Source: an uncultured Candidatus Melainabacteria bacterium
GTDB taxonomy: Bacteria > Cyanobacteriota > Vampirovibrionia > Gastranaerophilales > Gastranaerophilaceae
NCBI GenBank assembly: GCA_934693165.1
Contig: CAKUUX010000014.1
Coordinates: forward strand, 1 to 45,292
Direction of reading: 5' to 3'
Length of the DNA stretch: 45,292 nt
How positions within the stretch are numbered: position 1 is the first letter of the stretch; every line of letters begins with the position of its first letter. The position numbers and the translations under genes were made by a program. Below, piece by piece: positions 1-8,337 of the stretch. The notes under the pieces are model-generated. The model searched no databases. It saw nothing but the letters and a program-made list of their open reading frames with translations, and was not told where the DNA came from.

Positions 1-34
1 TGAAAGATCATTCACATACTGTCAAAAAGGCTAG

Positions 35-67
35 AAAAGAACCTCGACGTTAAGAGGTTCTTTTTTT
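35..67 (+). terminator. Rho-independent terminator of the gene left of the window
   Basis: A GAACCTC/GAGGTTC stem (39-45 with 54-60), extended by A-T pairs, encloses an 8-base loop and is followed by seven T at 61-67. It ends a plus-strand transcript whose gene lies outside the window. Confidence 0.85.
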
Positions 68-93
68 ATGGTTAAAAACTGAAGTGTTTTTTG

Positions 94-102
94 TGATATA
101 AT
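94..102 (+). promoter_or_regulatory. Extended -10 promoter of metF, probably leaderless
   Basis: TGATATAAT gives a TGn extended -10 with a perfect TATAAT at 97-102. No good -35 is visible 17 bases upstream. The expected transcription start, about 7 bases downstream, coincides with the ATG at 109, so the mRNA would have essentially no leader. Confidence 0.6.
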
Positions 103-108
103 CAAGGT

Positions 109-975
109 ATGTTTTTAAATGAAATATATTCTAAAAGTACTCCAGTAATATCTTATGAGATTTTTCCACCTAAAAATGATGAAACAGGTGAAAAGTTAGC
201 AAATTTATATTCTGAACTTGAAAAATTAAAAAAATATAATCCAAATTTGGTTTCTGTCACATACGGAGCGGGAGGTTCTAATCGTAATCAATCTCTTGAA
301 ATGGTTGCGCATATAAAAAATTCATTAGAATTAAATGTGATGCCTCATTTTACTTGTGTATGTTCAAAAAAAGAAGATATAGAAAAGTATTTAAAAGAAA
401 TTGAAAAATTTGATATAAAAAATATTCTTGCTCTAAAAGGTGATGAACCACAGGATATAACTGTTTGTTATCGTGATTTTAGATATGCAAATGAGTTAGT
501 TGATTTTATAAAATCAGAAACAAGTTTATCAGTCGCTGTTGCTGGATATCCAGAAGGTCATATTGATGCGCCTAATTTAGATACAGATATTTTAAATTTA
601 AAACGTAAGATTTTAGCAGGAGGGGAAGTTATTTTTACCCAAATGTGTTTTGATAATAATAAATTTTTTTCATACGTAGAAAAACTAAAAAGGCAAAATA
701 TTGAGGTTCCAATTGCTTTTGGAGTATTGCCAATATTAAGTTACAAGCAATTTTCTAAAATGATGAAAATGGCAAAGGTTTCAATACCTAAAAATCTTTT
801 AGAAGGTATTGATAAGTACAAAGATAATCCAGATGATATCAAAAAGTTAAGTATAGATTTCGCTTCTGAACAATGTCAACAATTGTTAGAATCGGAGTTG
901 GTGTCTGGTTTGCATTTCTATACCTTAAATAAAGCGTATTCAACATCTAAAATTTTAGATAATTTAAACCTTTAA
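109..975 (+). CDS. metF: Methylenetetrahydrofolate reductase
   Basis: This enzyme reduces 5,10-methylene-THF to 5-methyl-THF with an FAD cofactor, supplying methyl groups for methionine synthesis. The 288 residues match the usual bacterial MetF length (about 290). The N-terminal YEIFPPK segment holds the conserved active-site Glu (E17), and LALKGDEPQD near residue 110 is the FAD-binding loop of the TIM barrel. There is no Shine-Dalgarno at a workable distance; the -10 box sits 6 bases before the ATG, which suggests a leaderless message. The gene stands alone after a terminator and overlaps the 3' end of the convergent TPR/NHL gene by 12 bases, with no terminator between them. Confidence 0.93.
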   Translation: MFLNEIYSKSTPVISYEIFPPKNDETGEKLANLYSELEKLKKYNPNLVSVTYGAGGSNRNQSLEMVAHIKNSLELNVMPHFTCVCSKKEDIEKYLKEIEKFDIKNILALKGDEPQDITVCYRDFRYANELVDFIKSETSLSVAVAGYPEGHIDAPNLDTDILNLKRKILAGGEVIFTQMCFDNNKFFSYVEKLKRQNIEVPIAFGVLPILSYKQFSKMMKMAKVSIPKNLLEGIDKYKDNPDDIKKLSIDFASEQCQQLLESELVSGLHFYTLNKAYSTSKILDNLNL

Positions 976-1788
976 TCTATATTTTAAAACTGCATTTTGA
1001 CCTTGAAGTGAGATATACAAAATATCATCTCTCAAAAACAAACCATAAGGCTTTTTAAGGTTTCCAATAAGAACTGAAACTTCCTTGTTTTGTTTGATTT
1101 TTATAACATTTCCAGAGTTATAATTTGATACATAAAGATTTCCTTCAATGTCAATTGTCATTGCAACTGGTCCATTTATTTTAGTGTCTTTAACGTAAAC
1201 AGATTTTGTATTATCACAAGCAATTTTTGTAATGGTGTTTGTATTATAGTGCGCTATGTATATATTTCCATATACGTCAGATGCAACACCAGTCGGACTT
1301 AAAAGATTTTCGAATAAGTTTGTATCAAAATTATTGTTATCGTGTTTTTGGACAGAAGATGATTTTTGATTGCCAATTTGATTTAGCAATTTGATAGCAG
1401 AATTATAATACTTAGATTGTATTGGTACGAGGTTTAAGTATTCTGCAGCTTGGGCATAATCGCCAATCTTTAATGCCATTTGTCCTGCTTTATACACGGC
1501 TTCTGAATCTTCTGGATTTCTCAAAATTATTTGTTTGAACATTTCAAGTGCATAATCATATTGGTTTAAGTATTCAAGAATAGCTCCCAAGTTGTAATAT
1601 GCATCAATATAATCAGGTGAATAGTTTATCGCACGTCTAAATGATGCCATAGCTTTGTCATATTCACCGTTTTTATAATAATCTATGCCGTGGTTATATT
1701 CTAGCTTTGCGTCATTCGTAATCGGTTCTGCCTGAATTGGCAAAACAAATACGAAAAATGCAATGATTAACAATAAAATTTTCTTCAT
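964..1788 (-). CDS. Exported TPR and NHL-repeat protein
   Basis: The first 20 residues are a clear signal peptide (basic start, hydrophobic run, cleavage after IQA). Residues about 28-125 form three tetratricopeptide repeats, the best being YYKNGEYDKAMASFRRAI and YNLGAILEYLNQYDYALEMF. Residues about 163-272 hold three NHL-type beta-propeller blades with the recurring pattern P-x-G-x-x-x-D-x-x-G-N-x-Y-V. Three blades are too few for a full propeller, so it may oligomerise or be a reduced form. The start codon overlaps the stop of malQ (ATGA), so the two are translationally coupled. A role as a periplasmic or surface scaffold is inference; the substrate is unknown. Confidence 0.75.
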   Translation of the reverse strand: MKKILLLIIAFFVFVLPIQAEPITNDAKLEYNHGIDYYKNGEYDKAMASFRRAINYSPDYIDAYYNLGAILEYLNQYDYALEMFKQIILRNPEDSEAVYKAGQMALKIGDYAQAAEYLNLVPIQSKYYNSAIKLLNQIGNQKSSSVQKHDNNNFDTNLFENLLSPTGVASDVYGNIYIAHYNTNTITKIACDNTKSVYVKDTKINGPVAMTIDIEGNLYVSNYNSGNVIKIKQNKEVSVLIGNLKKPYGLFLRDDILYISLQGQNAVLKYRLKV

Positions 1789-3644
1789 AGAGTTTCAAAT
1801 TCTTCTAGTTTTTCAACTAATTTATGATTTTTGTGTGCAAATTCTTCACCTCTTGCCAAGATAGCTTTTTTCAAAATAAGTGGCAAGTTGATTGGTGTTA
1901 AGTTTGCAAAATCATCAGTTAATCTAAGTGACCAGTTTTTATCTCCAGATGTTCCTGGAGTGTTGTATGTTTCGTTAATATTGAAGTAATCTGTAAAGAA
2001 GATTTGAATATTTTCAGATTCTGATGCAAATAATTCAATCATTTTAGCCTCTGCTAAAAAGTCTGCATCTTGTGTTAATCTTACAATTACGTCGTCTTTG
2101 TTGTCTACATAAGAATATAAATCTTCTACAAGATTTTTTGCATGTAAATATGCTTCGTGAGTATTTACCAATGAATTTGCCCAACGCTTGATAGGTTGGT
2201 TATCGTGTGTTCCAACCATCATCCAAGATCTCTTTGGAACATTTTTCATTCTATATGGGTGGTCTTTCATTGTTGGAACTACGAATTGAGTTAATCTCAT
2301 ACCTAGTAGGTCATATTTTTTCATAACTGCTGCAACTGGATTTGTTAATGTTCCAAGGTCTTCGCATACGATATCATTTTTGCTTAAACCTTCTTCTTTT
2401 GCTGCTGCAATAACGATTTTCTCTATTAATCTACCGTATTCTTTGATTTGTTTATCTGTTAAATTGATAATTCTTTGTTCATTGTCTGCCGTGGCATCAG
2501 GATTTAAATTTGCTTCTGTTGGAATAGCAAATTTAGAAAGTTCAGAATGTTCTGGAGATGAATACAATCTGCCTGCTCCATCTTCAATTCTTGGAGTTGC
2601 ATTTGATTTGTACACCCATGGGTCAATTAATCCAACAATATGGTCAATTCTAACTCCTCCAGGGTTTTCTTTGAACATTTTTTTGAATAAGTTTTTCATC
2701 AAAATGCCACCTTTATCAAGTGAACCATCTTTTTTGAATAGTAATTCAGGGTTCATCACAGGAAATCCCCAGGCTTGGCCGTTTTTAGAAAAATAATCAG
2801 GAGGACATCCTAGTGACCAACCTTCTAAAAACATTGATTTATAAGCCCAAGTATCTCTATCAGAAAAGGCTACTTGTCTATCTGCAATCATTTTGATTTT
2901 TTTAGATTTTGCGTAATGTTTTGTTTCGTCATTTTGTTTTGAAATAACGTATTGTATAAACATATAAAATTCGATTTCATCAGCATATTTCTTTTCGATT
3001 TCGTCTAATCTATTAGAGTTTTCTGCTTGATCTTCATAAGATTTTGGATCATATAAGTTTTTATCTGTTTCGTTTTGCCATAGTGGCCAGTAGTCGTTGC
3101 TATGTTCAATTGACAATGCAGAATATAATGCATCTGTTTCTAGCCAGAATTTGTTCTCAAGTTTATATACTTCAAATTCTTTTCTAGCTTTTTTTAGTTT
3201 GTCGCTTGTTTTAAAGTTTTCGAAAGCTTCTTGTAAAGCTGTATCTTGCGCTTTATAAATATATGAATAAGCTGTCTTTGCTACATCTTTGTTTGGGTTT
3301 TCTTCTACAATTCTATTAAAAGTTTCTTCTGATAAAATATAGTCCCAATCTTTTGTTGTTAATTGTTTTAAGTCAACAAACAATGGGTTGTTTGAAAAAA
3401 TTGTGCTTGTATATGGTGAAGAATCACCACTTTTTGTCTTACCAGATGGCCCAAGTTGGATTGAATTAAAAACACCTGAAATGTAGTCGATTAAATCTTT
3501 TGCTCCGTTTGAATTTGGAGTACCAAAACCAGTGTTTTCACCTTTTCTTGAAGGGAAACTACCTCCGTGAATAATTAGTGATAAGTTCTTTTTGCCAAGA
3601 GCTTTTAGTGTACTTTTTATAACTTTAGCTTGTTTTTTATCCAT
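1785..3644 (-). CDS. malQ: 4-alpha-glucanotransferase (amylomaltase, GH77)
   Basis: It transfers alpha-1,4-glucan segments between maltodextrins in the cytoplasm during glycogen or maltose use. The 619 residues show the GH77 catalytic motifs in order: nucleophile D334 in VRIDHIVG, acid/base E428 in CEDLG, and transition-state D481 in VGTHDN. The N-terminal sequence SFPSRKGENTGFGTP is the usual acceptor-site region. It is slightly longer than typical amylomaltases (about 500) because of a charged insert at about 105-250. A strong AAGGAG ribosome site lies 9 bases before the ATG, and a TGn-extended promoter precedes it. It is first gene of a two-gene unit with the TPR/NHL protein. Confidence 0.9.
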   Translation of the reverse strand: MDKKQAKVIKSTLKALGKKNLSLIIHGGSFPSRKGENTGFGTPNSNGAKDLIDYISGVFNSIQLGPSGKTKSGDSSPYTSTIFSNNPLFVDLKQLTTKDWDYILSEETFNRIVEENPNKDVAKTAYSYIYKAQDTALQEAFENFKTSDKLKKARKEFEVYKLENKFWLETDALYSALSIEHSNDYWPLWQNETDKNLYDPKSYEDQAENSNRLDEIEKKYADEIEFYMFIQYVISKQNDETKHYAKSKKIKMIADRQVAFSDRDTWAYKSMFLEGWSLGCPPDYFSKNGQAWGFPVMNPELLFKKDGSLDKGGILMKNLFKKMFKENPGGVRIDHIVGLIDPWVYKSNATPRIEDGAGRLYSSPEHSELSKFAIPTEANLNPDATADNEQRIINLTDKQIKEYGRLIEKIVIAAAKEEGLSKNDIVCEDLGTLTNPVAAVMKKYDLLGMRLTQFVVPTMKDHPYRMKNVPKRSWMMVGTHDNQPIKRWANSLVNTHEAYLHAKNLVEDLYSYVDNKDDVIVRLTQDADFLAEAKMIELFASESENIQIFFTDYFNINETYNTPGTSGDKNWSLRLTDDFANLTPINLPLILKKAILARGEEFAHKNHKLVEKLEEFETL

Positions 3645-3678
3645 GTATTTGTACTCCTTAAAAATTAATTATTTGTTT

Positions 3679-3708
3679 ATTGTACCACTTTTTAATTTGT
3701 AATAACAA
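3679..3708 (-). promoter_or_regulatory. Promoter of malQ
   Basis: On the minus strand TTGTTA (3703-3708) and TACAAT (3679-3684) are 18 bases apart, with TGG before the -10 as an extended element. It sits in the 69-base gap after mutS, so malQ need not depend on mutS transcription. Confidence 0.6.
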
Positions 3709-3713
3709 CAATG

Positions 3714-6278
3714 TTAAAACAAATTAAGTTGGGTTTCATCGCTTTCTAACGAAAGTGATTTTTTACGTTGTGTAAGATTTCTTGAAAAATCTTTTTGCAT
3801 TTTTGTCATCAAATCCATAGAACGGCTAACAACTTCTTTTGGAAGTCCTGCCATTTTTGCTACTTGAATACCATAACTTTGGCTTGCGCCACCTTGAACA
3901 ATTTTTCTCAAAAATTCGATTTCACCGTTTTGTTCTGCAACTGTTATTCTATAATTCTTAATCATAGGATATGTTTTTGTCATAACGTTTAATTCGTGAT
4001 AATGCGTTGCAAAGATTGTTCTAGCTTGAATTTTTGTTGCAATAAATTCTGCAACTGCCCATGCAATCGCAACTCCATCATAAGTACTTGTGCCTCTTCC
4101 GATTTCATCAAGTAGAATAAAACTTTTTTCTGTTGCTGTGTTCAAAATGTATGATGTTTCAATCATTTCAACCATAAATGTTGATTGACCTAATGTTAAA
4201 TCGTCACTAGCCCCAACACGAGTATAAATCTTATCTGCAATACCGATTTTGGCGCTATCAGCAGGAACAAAACAACCTGTTTGAGCAAGTATTAATATTA
4301 ACGCGTTTTGACGCATGTATGTTGATTTACCTGCCATATTCGGACCTGTTAAAATCATAAATTGTGTATCATTTTTTGATAATTCAAGGTCATTTGATAC
4401 GTAAGTTCCCATAGGTAAGATTTTTTCTAAAACGGGGTGTCTACCATTTTTGACAAAAAAGTCCAAAGAATCGTCAATAATTGGTTTTACATAATTATTT
4501 TCTAAACTTATTTGAGCAAAGTTTGATAATACGTCGGCTTGTGCGATACATTCTGCAACTTCTCTAATTGTTTCTACGTATTCTTTTGTATAGTTTTTAA
4601 AATCTGTATATAATTTGTATTCAAGTTCTTTTGATTTGAATTGAGATGTTAAAACGATATCTTCGTGTTTTTTCAATTTATCTGTGATAAATCTTTCTGC
4701 CCCAGTAAGTGTTTGTTTTCTTATGTAATCTTCTGGAACAAGGTTAAGGTAAGAATTTGTTACCTCAATAAAATATCCAAATACTTTGTTGTAGCCAACT
4801 TTTAACTTTGTAATACCAGTCTTTTCTTTTTCTTCTTCTTCAAAATTTCTAAGCCATTCTTCTTGATTTTCTACGGCATTTTTTAGGTAATCTAGTTCCC
4901 CATTAACGCCTTCTTTAATAATTCCACCGTCTTTTATTTGAATAGGAGGTTCGTCAACAATTGTTCTATCAATGATGTGGCAAAGTTCTGTTAATTCTGT
5001 TTCATTATTTTTAATTGTTTCTAAAATGTTCGAGTCCAAATTATCTGAAAGCTCTGCAATTTGAGGAATATTATATAAAGAATTTTTTAAACTTATATAA
5101 TCTCGAGGTGTTGCAGTGTTATTATTGATTTTTGTCGCAATTCTTTGAATATCATAAACATCTTCAAACTTATCTCTTAAAGTGTTTCTAATTTCTGTTT
5201 TTTGCATCAATTCTTCAACAATGTTTAAGCGCTCGTTAATTTTATCAATATTTTTAAGAGGTTGGCAAATCCAGTTTCTTAACAGTCTTGCGCCCATATT
5301 AGTTTTGGTTTTATCAATTGCCCAAAGAAGTGAACCGTATTTGTTTCTTTCTCTTAGTGTTTCTGTTAATTCAAGGTTTCTTCTTGTTCCAGAATCAATA
5401 ATAACGTAATCTTTTAGTTCATAAGTTGAAAGCTTATCGAATTTAGTAAAATTATCTTTTAAATTTTCCCAAATATATGATAATAATGCAGCAGCTGCTC
5501 TAAATCCTAATTTGTTTTCGTTATACCCAAAAGACTCAAGTGTTTGAACACTATATAAACTTTTTAAATTGTTGTATGCAAATTTTTCTTCAAAAACATT
5601 GTTTGGAATAAGTGAACAATTGTATTTTTCAACAATATCATCTGGCAAATCAATTTTTTGCTCAGGTACGATTTGAAAGGGTTGAAGTTTTAAGTCTTTT
5701 GATGGGCCAATGATTTCTGCAGGATTAATACGAGCAAGTTCGCCTTTTATTAAATCAATTGGTGCTTGTGTTAGTTTGAATTCGCCTGTTGAAATATCTG
5801 CGTAACAAAAACCAAACATATTTGTTTTTTTATCTTCAATAAGAGCGCAAATGTAATTGTTTTTATCTTTTTGGAGAAGTTCACTATCTGTGATTGTACC
5901 TGTAGTGACAATTCTGGTTACTCCTCTTTTTACAAGCCCTGTTGCTGATTTTGGATCTTCTAACTGTTCACAAATTGCGACTTTATAATTATTATTGATA
6001 AGTTTTTCTAAATATCCATCAATAGCTTTTGCAGGAATACCTGCAAGTGGAACTCTTCCGATAACTTGACCACAGTCTTTGCCTGTTAAAGTTATTTCTA
6101 AAACCTTTGACATAGTAAGAGCATCTTCAAAAAAAGTTTCGTAAAAATCACCAAGTCTATATAAAAGGATAACATCTTGGTGTTCTCTTTTTATCTCTAA
6201 ATATTGCTTCATGACAGGTGTTGCATCATCAATATTTACTTCTGAACTTTTTATGTAGTTGATTTCTTGTTTTGTCAT
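3714..6278 (-). CDS. mutS: DNA mismatch repair protein MutS
   Basis: It recognises base mismatches and small loops and starts methyl-independent or methyl-directed repair with MutL, which is not in this window. At 854 residues it has standard MutS1 length. The mismatch-reading Phe is in GDFYETF (F45, E47), the Walker A is GPNMAGKST (645-653), and the Walker B/signature is LLDEIGRGTST with D724. The protein ends in ETQLNLF, a good beta-clamp-binding pentapeptide (QLNLF) at the extreme C-terminus. It is transcribed divergently from the small exported protein at 6332. There is no Shine-Dalgarno; overlapping -10-like boxes abut the ATG. M23 is an alternative start that would fit the family's usual N-terminus. 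Confidence 0.96.
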   Translation of the reverse strand: MTKQEINYIKSSEVNIDDATPVMKQYLEIKREHQDVILLYRLGDFYETFFEDALTMSKVLEITLTGKDCGQVIGRVPLAGIPAKAIDGYLEKLINNNYKVAICEQLEDPKSATGLVKRGVTRIVTTGTITDSELLQKDKNNYICALIEDKKTNMFGFCYADISTGEFKLTQAPIDLIKGELARINPAEIIGPSKDLKLQPFQIVPEQKIDLPDDIVEKYNCSLIPNNVFEEKFAYNNLKSLYSVQTLESFGYNENKLGFRAAAALLSYIWENLKDNFTKFDKLSTYELKDYVIIDSGTRRNLELTETLRERNKYGSLLWAIDKTKTNMGARLLRNWICQPLKNIDKINERLNIVEELMQKTEIRNTLRDKFEDVYDIQRIATKINNNTATPRDYISLKNSLYNIPQIAELSDNLDSNILETIKNNETELTELCHIIDRTIVDEPPIQIKDGGIIKEGVNGELDYLKNAVENQEEWLRNFEEEEKEKTGITKLKVGYNKVFGYFIEVTNSYLNLVPEDYIRKQTLTGAERFITDKLKKHEDIVLTSQFKSKELEYKLYTDFKNYTKEYVETIREVAECIAQADVLSNFAQISLENNYVKPIIDDSLDFFVKNGRHPVLEKILPMGTYVSNDLELSKNDTQFMILTGPNMAGKSTYMRQNALILILAQTGCFVPADSAKIGIADKIYTRVGASDDLTLGQSTFMVEMIETSYILNTATEKSFILLDEIGRGTSTYDGVAIAWAVAEFIATKIQARTIFATHYHELNVMTKTYPMIKNYRITVAEQNGEIEFLRKIVQGGASQSYGIQVAKMAGLPKEVVSRSMDLMTKMQKDFSRNLTQRKKSLSLESDETQLNLF

Positions 6279-6284
6279 TATTAT

Positions 6285-6290
6285 AATATA
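6285..6290 (-). promoter_or_regulatory. Candidate -10 box of mutS (leaderless)
   Basis: TATATT on the minus strand ends 6 bases before the mutS ATG, so transcription would start at the start codon. An overlapping TATAAT (6280-6285) is even nearer. The region is very AT-rich, so the choice of box is uncertain. Confidence 0.35.
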
Positions 6291-6303
6291 TCCCTAGATA
6301 TAT
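6286..6303. promoter_or_regulatory. Operator-like inverted repeat between mutS and the exported protein gene
   Basis: ATATATC and GATATAT form perfect 7-base arms around CCTA. The element overlaps the mutS -10 region and lies 28 bases before the plus-strand gene, a place where a repressor could act on both. AT-rich arms make chance occurrence possible. Confidence 0.35.
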
Positions 6304-6331
6304 CTTATTTTAAAGTAACAAGGATTTCAAT

Positions 6332-6925
6332 ATGGGGTGCTTTAAAAAATTTCTAAATATGTTAATTTTATCATTTGCCGTTATCGGGTTTGTTTCTGTT
6401 GGGGGCCCAGAGTGGGTAAGCCAAAATGTTTCAAACTATTTTGATGGTAAAAATCCTCTTGAAAATAATTCAACTTTGGGTGATTTTTCAAAACTCGATT
6501 CAGAATTTGAAATTGATAAATCAATGAATTTCTTTGGATATAAAGGAATTCTTGCTGAACATAACGCAAGTGGTCAAAAATTCATTATCCTTGATACAAA
6601 AGAACAATTATTGACTGAAGACGATATTAAAAGTGATGATTTAGAAGAAAAAATGATGCGTTTAATAAAAAAACAACGTGCTAAATCAATTACTCCGAGC
6701 GAATTTAAAATTACTTCTCGTGGAAAAATAAAGGCTTATGGAAAAACTGTTCCTTGTGCAAGATTTACGGCAAAAGTTAGAAAACTTCCTATGGGTAGTT
6801 TAAATGGCATGGTTGCTGTTGTTGAAGCAGAAGGAGAAAATAATAAAATTTTAATTTCTGCAAATCAAAGTGATAAATATTCACAACTAATCACAAAACA
6901 GTTTTTCGGACAAATTTCAAAATAA
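6332..6925 (+). CDS. Small exported or membrane-anchored protein, unknown family
   Basis: I do not recognise the family. The 197-residue product starts with a short basic segment and a hydrophobic stretch (about residues 7-24) that would act as a signal peptide or anchor. The rest is soluble, mixed alpha/beta and lysine-rich, with a central FFGYKGILAEHNASGQKFIIL strand region and a C-terminal half around residues 115-185 that reads as a beta-rich domain. An AAGGA ribosome site lies 8 bases before the ATG. It is divergent from mutS and ends at a strong bidirectional terminator, so it is a one-gene unit. MGC at the start is not a lipobox because no hydrophobic segment precedes the Cys. Confidence 0.7.
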   Translation: MGCFKKFLNMLILSFAVIGFVSVGGPEWVSQNVSNYFDGKNPLENNSTLGDFSKLDSEFEIDKSMNFFGYKGILAEHNASGQKFIILDTKEQLLTEDDIKSDDLEEKMMRLIKKQRAKSITPSEFKITSRGKIKAYGKTVPCARFTAKVRKLPMGSLNGMVAVVEAEGENNKILISANQSDKYSQLITKQFFGQISK

Positions 6926-6926
6926 A

Positions 6927-6960
6927 AAAGTGGCTACTTTTCAAAGTCGCCACTTTTTTT
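6927..6960. terminator. Bidirectional terminator
   Basis: AAAGTGGC (6927-6934) pairs with GCCACTTT (6949-6956), followed by T to 6960 and preceded by an A-run. It serves both the exported-protein gene and the convergent thyX. Confidence 0.85.
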
Positions 6961-6967
6961 AGTAAAT

Positions 6968-7669
6968 TTATTTCTTTAATTCTTCTAATTTTGGTTTTCT
7001 ACCACAACATTTATCTTCGTCGCAAAAACCATTTGTTTCGCATTTTGGTACAAGATAAGATTTCAACCAAGGTTCTTCTTTTATTAGTTCATCGCACATC
7101 ATTTTTACCATCATTCTGATTTCGTACTGTGCTCTTGAGCATAATCTCAAGTTAGCAATATGAATAAGTTCTCTTAAATTTAAACTAGCTACGAGTGATG
7201 TTGCGCATGCGTTTGGAAGGACAGCTCTTGCATCTTCTGCTGGAATGCCTGCTTCTGTAAATTCTAAATATTTATTAGAAATTTCTTGCATAAAGTTTTC
7301 AAATTTTTCTTTTAATTCTGGATTTTTTTCAATGGTTGGAGGAATTAAGTAATCAAATTGACCTTTTTCCTTAACGTATCTTTGAGATTTTTGCGAGAAA
7401 GACATGTGTCTATGTCTAACTAGTTGGTGTGTACATGCTCGTGATACGTTTGAAATCGCGAAACTTACTTGAATATGTTCAATTGTTGAATAGTGACCAG
7501 AAGAAATAATTCTTTCAACAAGTTTTAACATCTTTTCTTCGTCTTCTGCTTTTTCGTATATATTGAATGGCATGTCTGCGCTATAGCAAGTTCTGCATGC
7601 TGTATAAATTGTTCTAAGCATGTTATCAGGTTTTGATATCAAATGCACTATTGGTTTATTGTTGTTCAT
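6968..7669 (-). CDS. thyX: Flavin-dependent thymidylate synthase
   Basis: ThyX makes dTMP from dUMP using FAD, NADPH and methylene-THF, replacing ThyA, so cells with it do not need DHFR for this step. The signature RHR-x7-S is present (R85-R87 and S95 in RHRHMSFSQKS). The 233-residue length is typical. The C-terminal tail after about residue 212 has a C-x5-C-x4-CC-G-R-K-P pattern, a cysteine-rich extension found in a subset of the family, plausibly metal binding. A strong AGAGGAG ribosome site precedes the ATG. It lies downstream of rpmE but is separated from it by a strong terminator. The product shares methylene-THF with MetF at the left edge. Confidence 0.95.
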   Translation of the reverse strand: MNNNKPIVHLISKPDNMLRTIYTACRTCYSADMPFNIYEKAEDEEKMLKLVERIISSGHYSTIEHIQVSFAISNVSRACTHQLVRHRHMSFSQKSQRYVKEKGQFDYLIPPTIEKNPELKEKFENFMQEISNKYLEFTEAGIPAEDARAVLPNACATSLVASLNLRELIHIANLRLCSRAQYEIRMMVKMMCDELIKEEPWLKSYLVPKCETNGFCDEDKCCGRKPKLEELKK

Positions 7670-7690
7670 ATTTACTCTCCTCTACATAAA

Positions 7691-7729
7691 AAAATTATAT
7701 CCGATTTTCAAAAAATCGGATATAATTTT
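7691..7729 (-). terminator. Terminator of rpmE
   Basis: An 18-base perfect stem (7691-7708 with 7712-7729) has a 3-base loop and, on the minus strand, a T-run continuing past 7691. It separates rpmE from thyX. Confidence 0.85.
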
Positions 7730-7757
7730 AAATTTCTTAAAGATATGATGTAAAATC

Positions 7758-7958
7758 TTATTTTTGACCGTATCTTTTTTTGAATCTTTCAACTCTACCT
7801 TCAGAGTCTAAGATTTTTTGTTGTCCAGTATAGAATGGGTGGCAGTTGTTGCAAATTTCAACTGTCATGTTTTGGTTTACTGAACCTGTTTCAATTTCGT
7901 TACCACATACACATTTAATTGTGCATTTTTTATAATCTGGATGAATTCCGTCTTTCAT
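7758..7958 (-). CDS. rpmE: 50S ribosomal protein L31, zinc-binding type
   Basis: L31 is a small late-assembling protein of the large subunit that bridges to the 30S head. The 66 residues begin MKDGIHPDYK, a standard L31 start, and carry the zinc set C16, C18, C36 and C39 (CVC and CNNC), so this is the Zn-bearing form rather than the zinc-free paralog. The C-terminal basic tail RFKKRYGQK contacts rRNA. GAGGT gives a ribosome site close to the ATG. It is a single-gene unit ending at a long hairpin terminator. Confidence 0.96.
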   Translation of the reverse strand: MKDGIHPDYKKCTIKCVCGNEIETGSVNQNMTVEICNNCHPFYTGQQKILDSEGRVERFKKRYGQK

Positions 7959-8337
7959 TTTCTACCTCACTTTTTGTTGTCTATAACCTTATTCTAATCT
8001 ATAAATTTAAATTATCAAGTATTTATTTATTTTTTTTAACTTTACAACATGTTCTTTTCCTCTAATTGGTTGAGGGTGTACACCTCTAAAATTCATCTAT
8101 AGGTTGATGTTTTAATTGAAGTTTATAGCAAAATAGTAATATGAACATACACGAAGAATGCTTATTAAATTATTTACAAAAACCAGATGAGCTGGCACAT
8201 ACTACTGATGTCCTAAAGGTAAATAATCATATTTTTGAAAAACGTATGATTGAGAAACTTTTTCTTGCAAAAACTCTACAAGTAAATTATACTAATAACA
8301 AATAATTACTAGGCTAGATTTTTTGCAGGGATAATTT
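7959..8337. other. Gap between rpmE and the diguanylate cyclase gene
   Basis: This 379-base stretch contains the 54-residue ORF at 8141-8305 and nothing else I can name. The first 180 bases are AT-rich leader-like sequence. A perfect 10-base palindrome GGTGTACACC sits at 8075-8084 about 60 bases before the small ORF and could be a regulator site. No RNA gene is recognisable. Confidence 0.5.
8141..8305 (+). CDS. Possible 54-residue protein ahead of the diguanylate cyclase
   Basis: The ORF begins MNIHEECLLNYLQK and ends LAKTLQVNYTNNK. It is charged and predicted largely helical, with no signal peptide, and I do not recognise it. No Shine-Dalgarno precedes its ATG (the upstream bases are AAAATAGTAAT), so translation would need a leaderless or weak start. 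It ends 32 bases before the diguanylate cyclase gene on the same strand, so the two could share a transcript. Amino acid composition looks protein-like, but the ORF is short enough to be chance. Confidence 0.4.
   Translation: MNIHEECLLNYLQKPDELAHTTDVLKVNNHIFEKRMIEKLFLAKTLQVNYTNNK

Noticed and set aside
2380..2796. 138-residue plus-strand open frame inside malQ
   Set aside because: It is antisense to well-supported GH77 coding sequence and has no ribosome site or recognisable motif.
6968..7040. Cysteine-rich ThyX tail as a novel domain
   Set aside because: A similar C-terminal Cys pattern ending in CGRKP is known to me from other ThyX proteins, so it is a family feature and not new.
8075..8084. 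GGTGTACACC palindrome as the core of a riboswitch
   Set aside because: Only a 10-base palindrome is present, without further paired elements or a terminator or ribosome-site switch.
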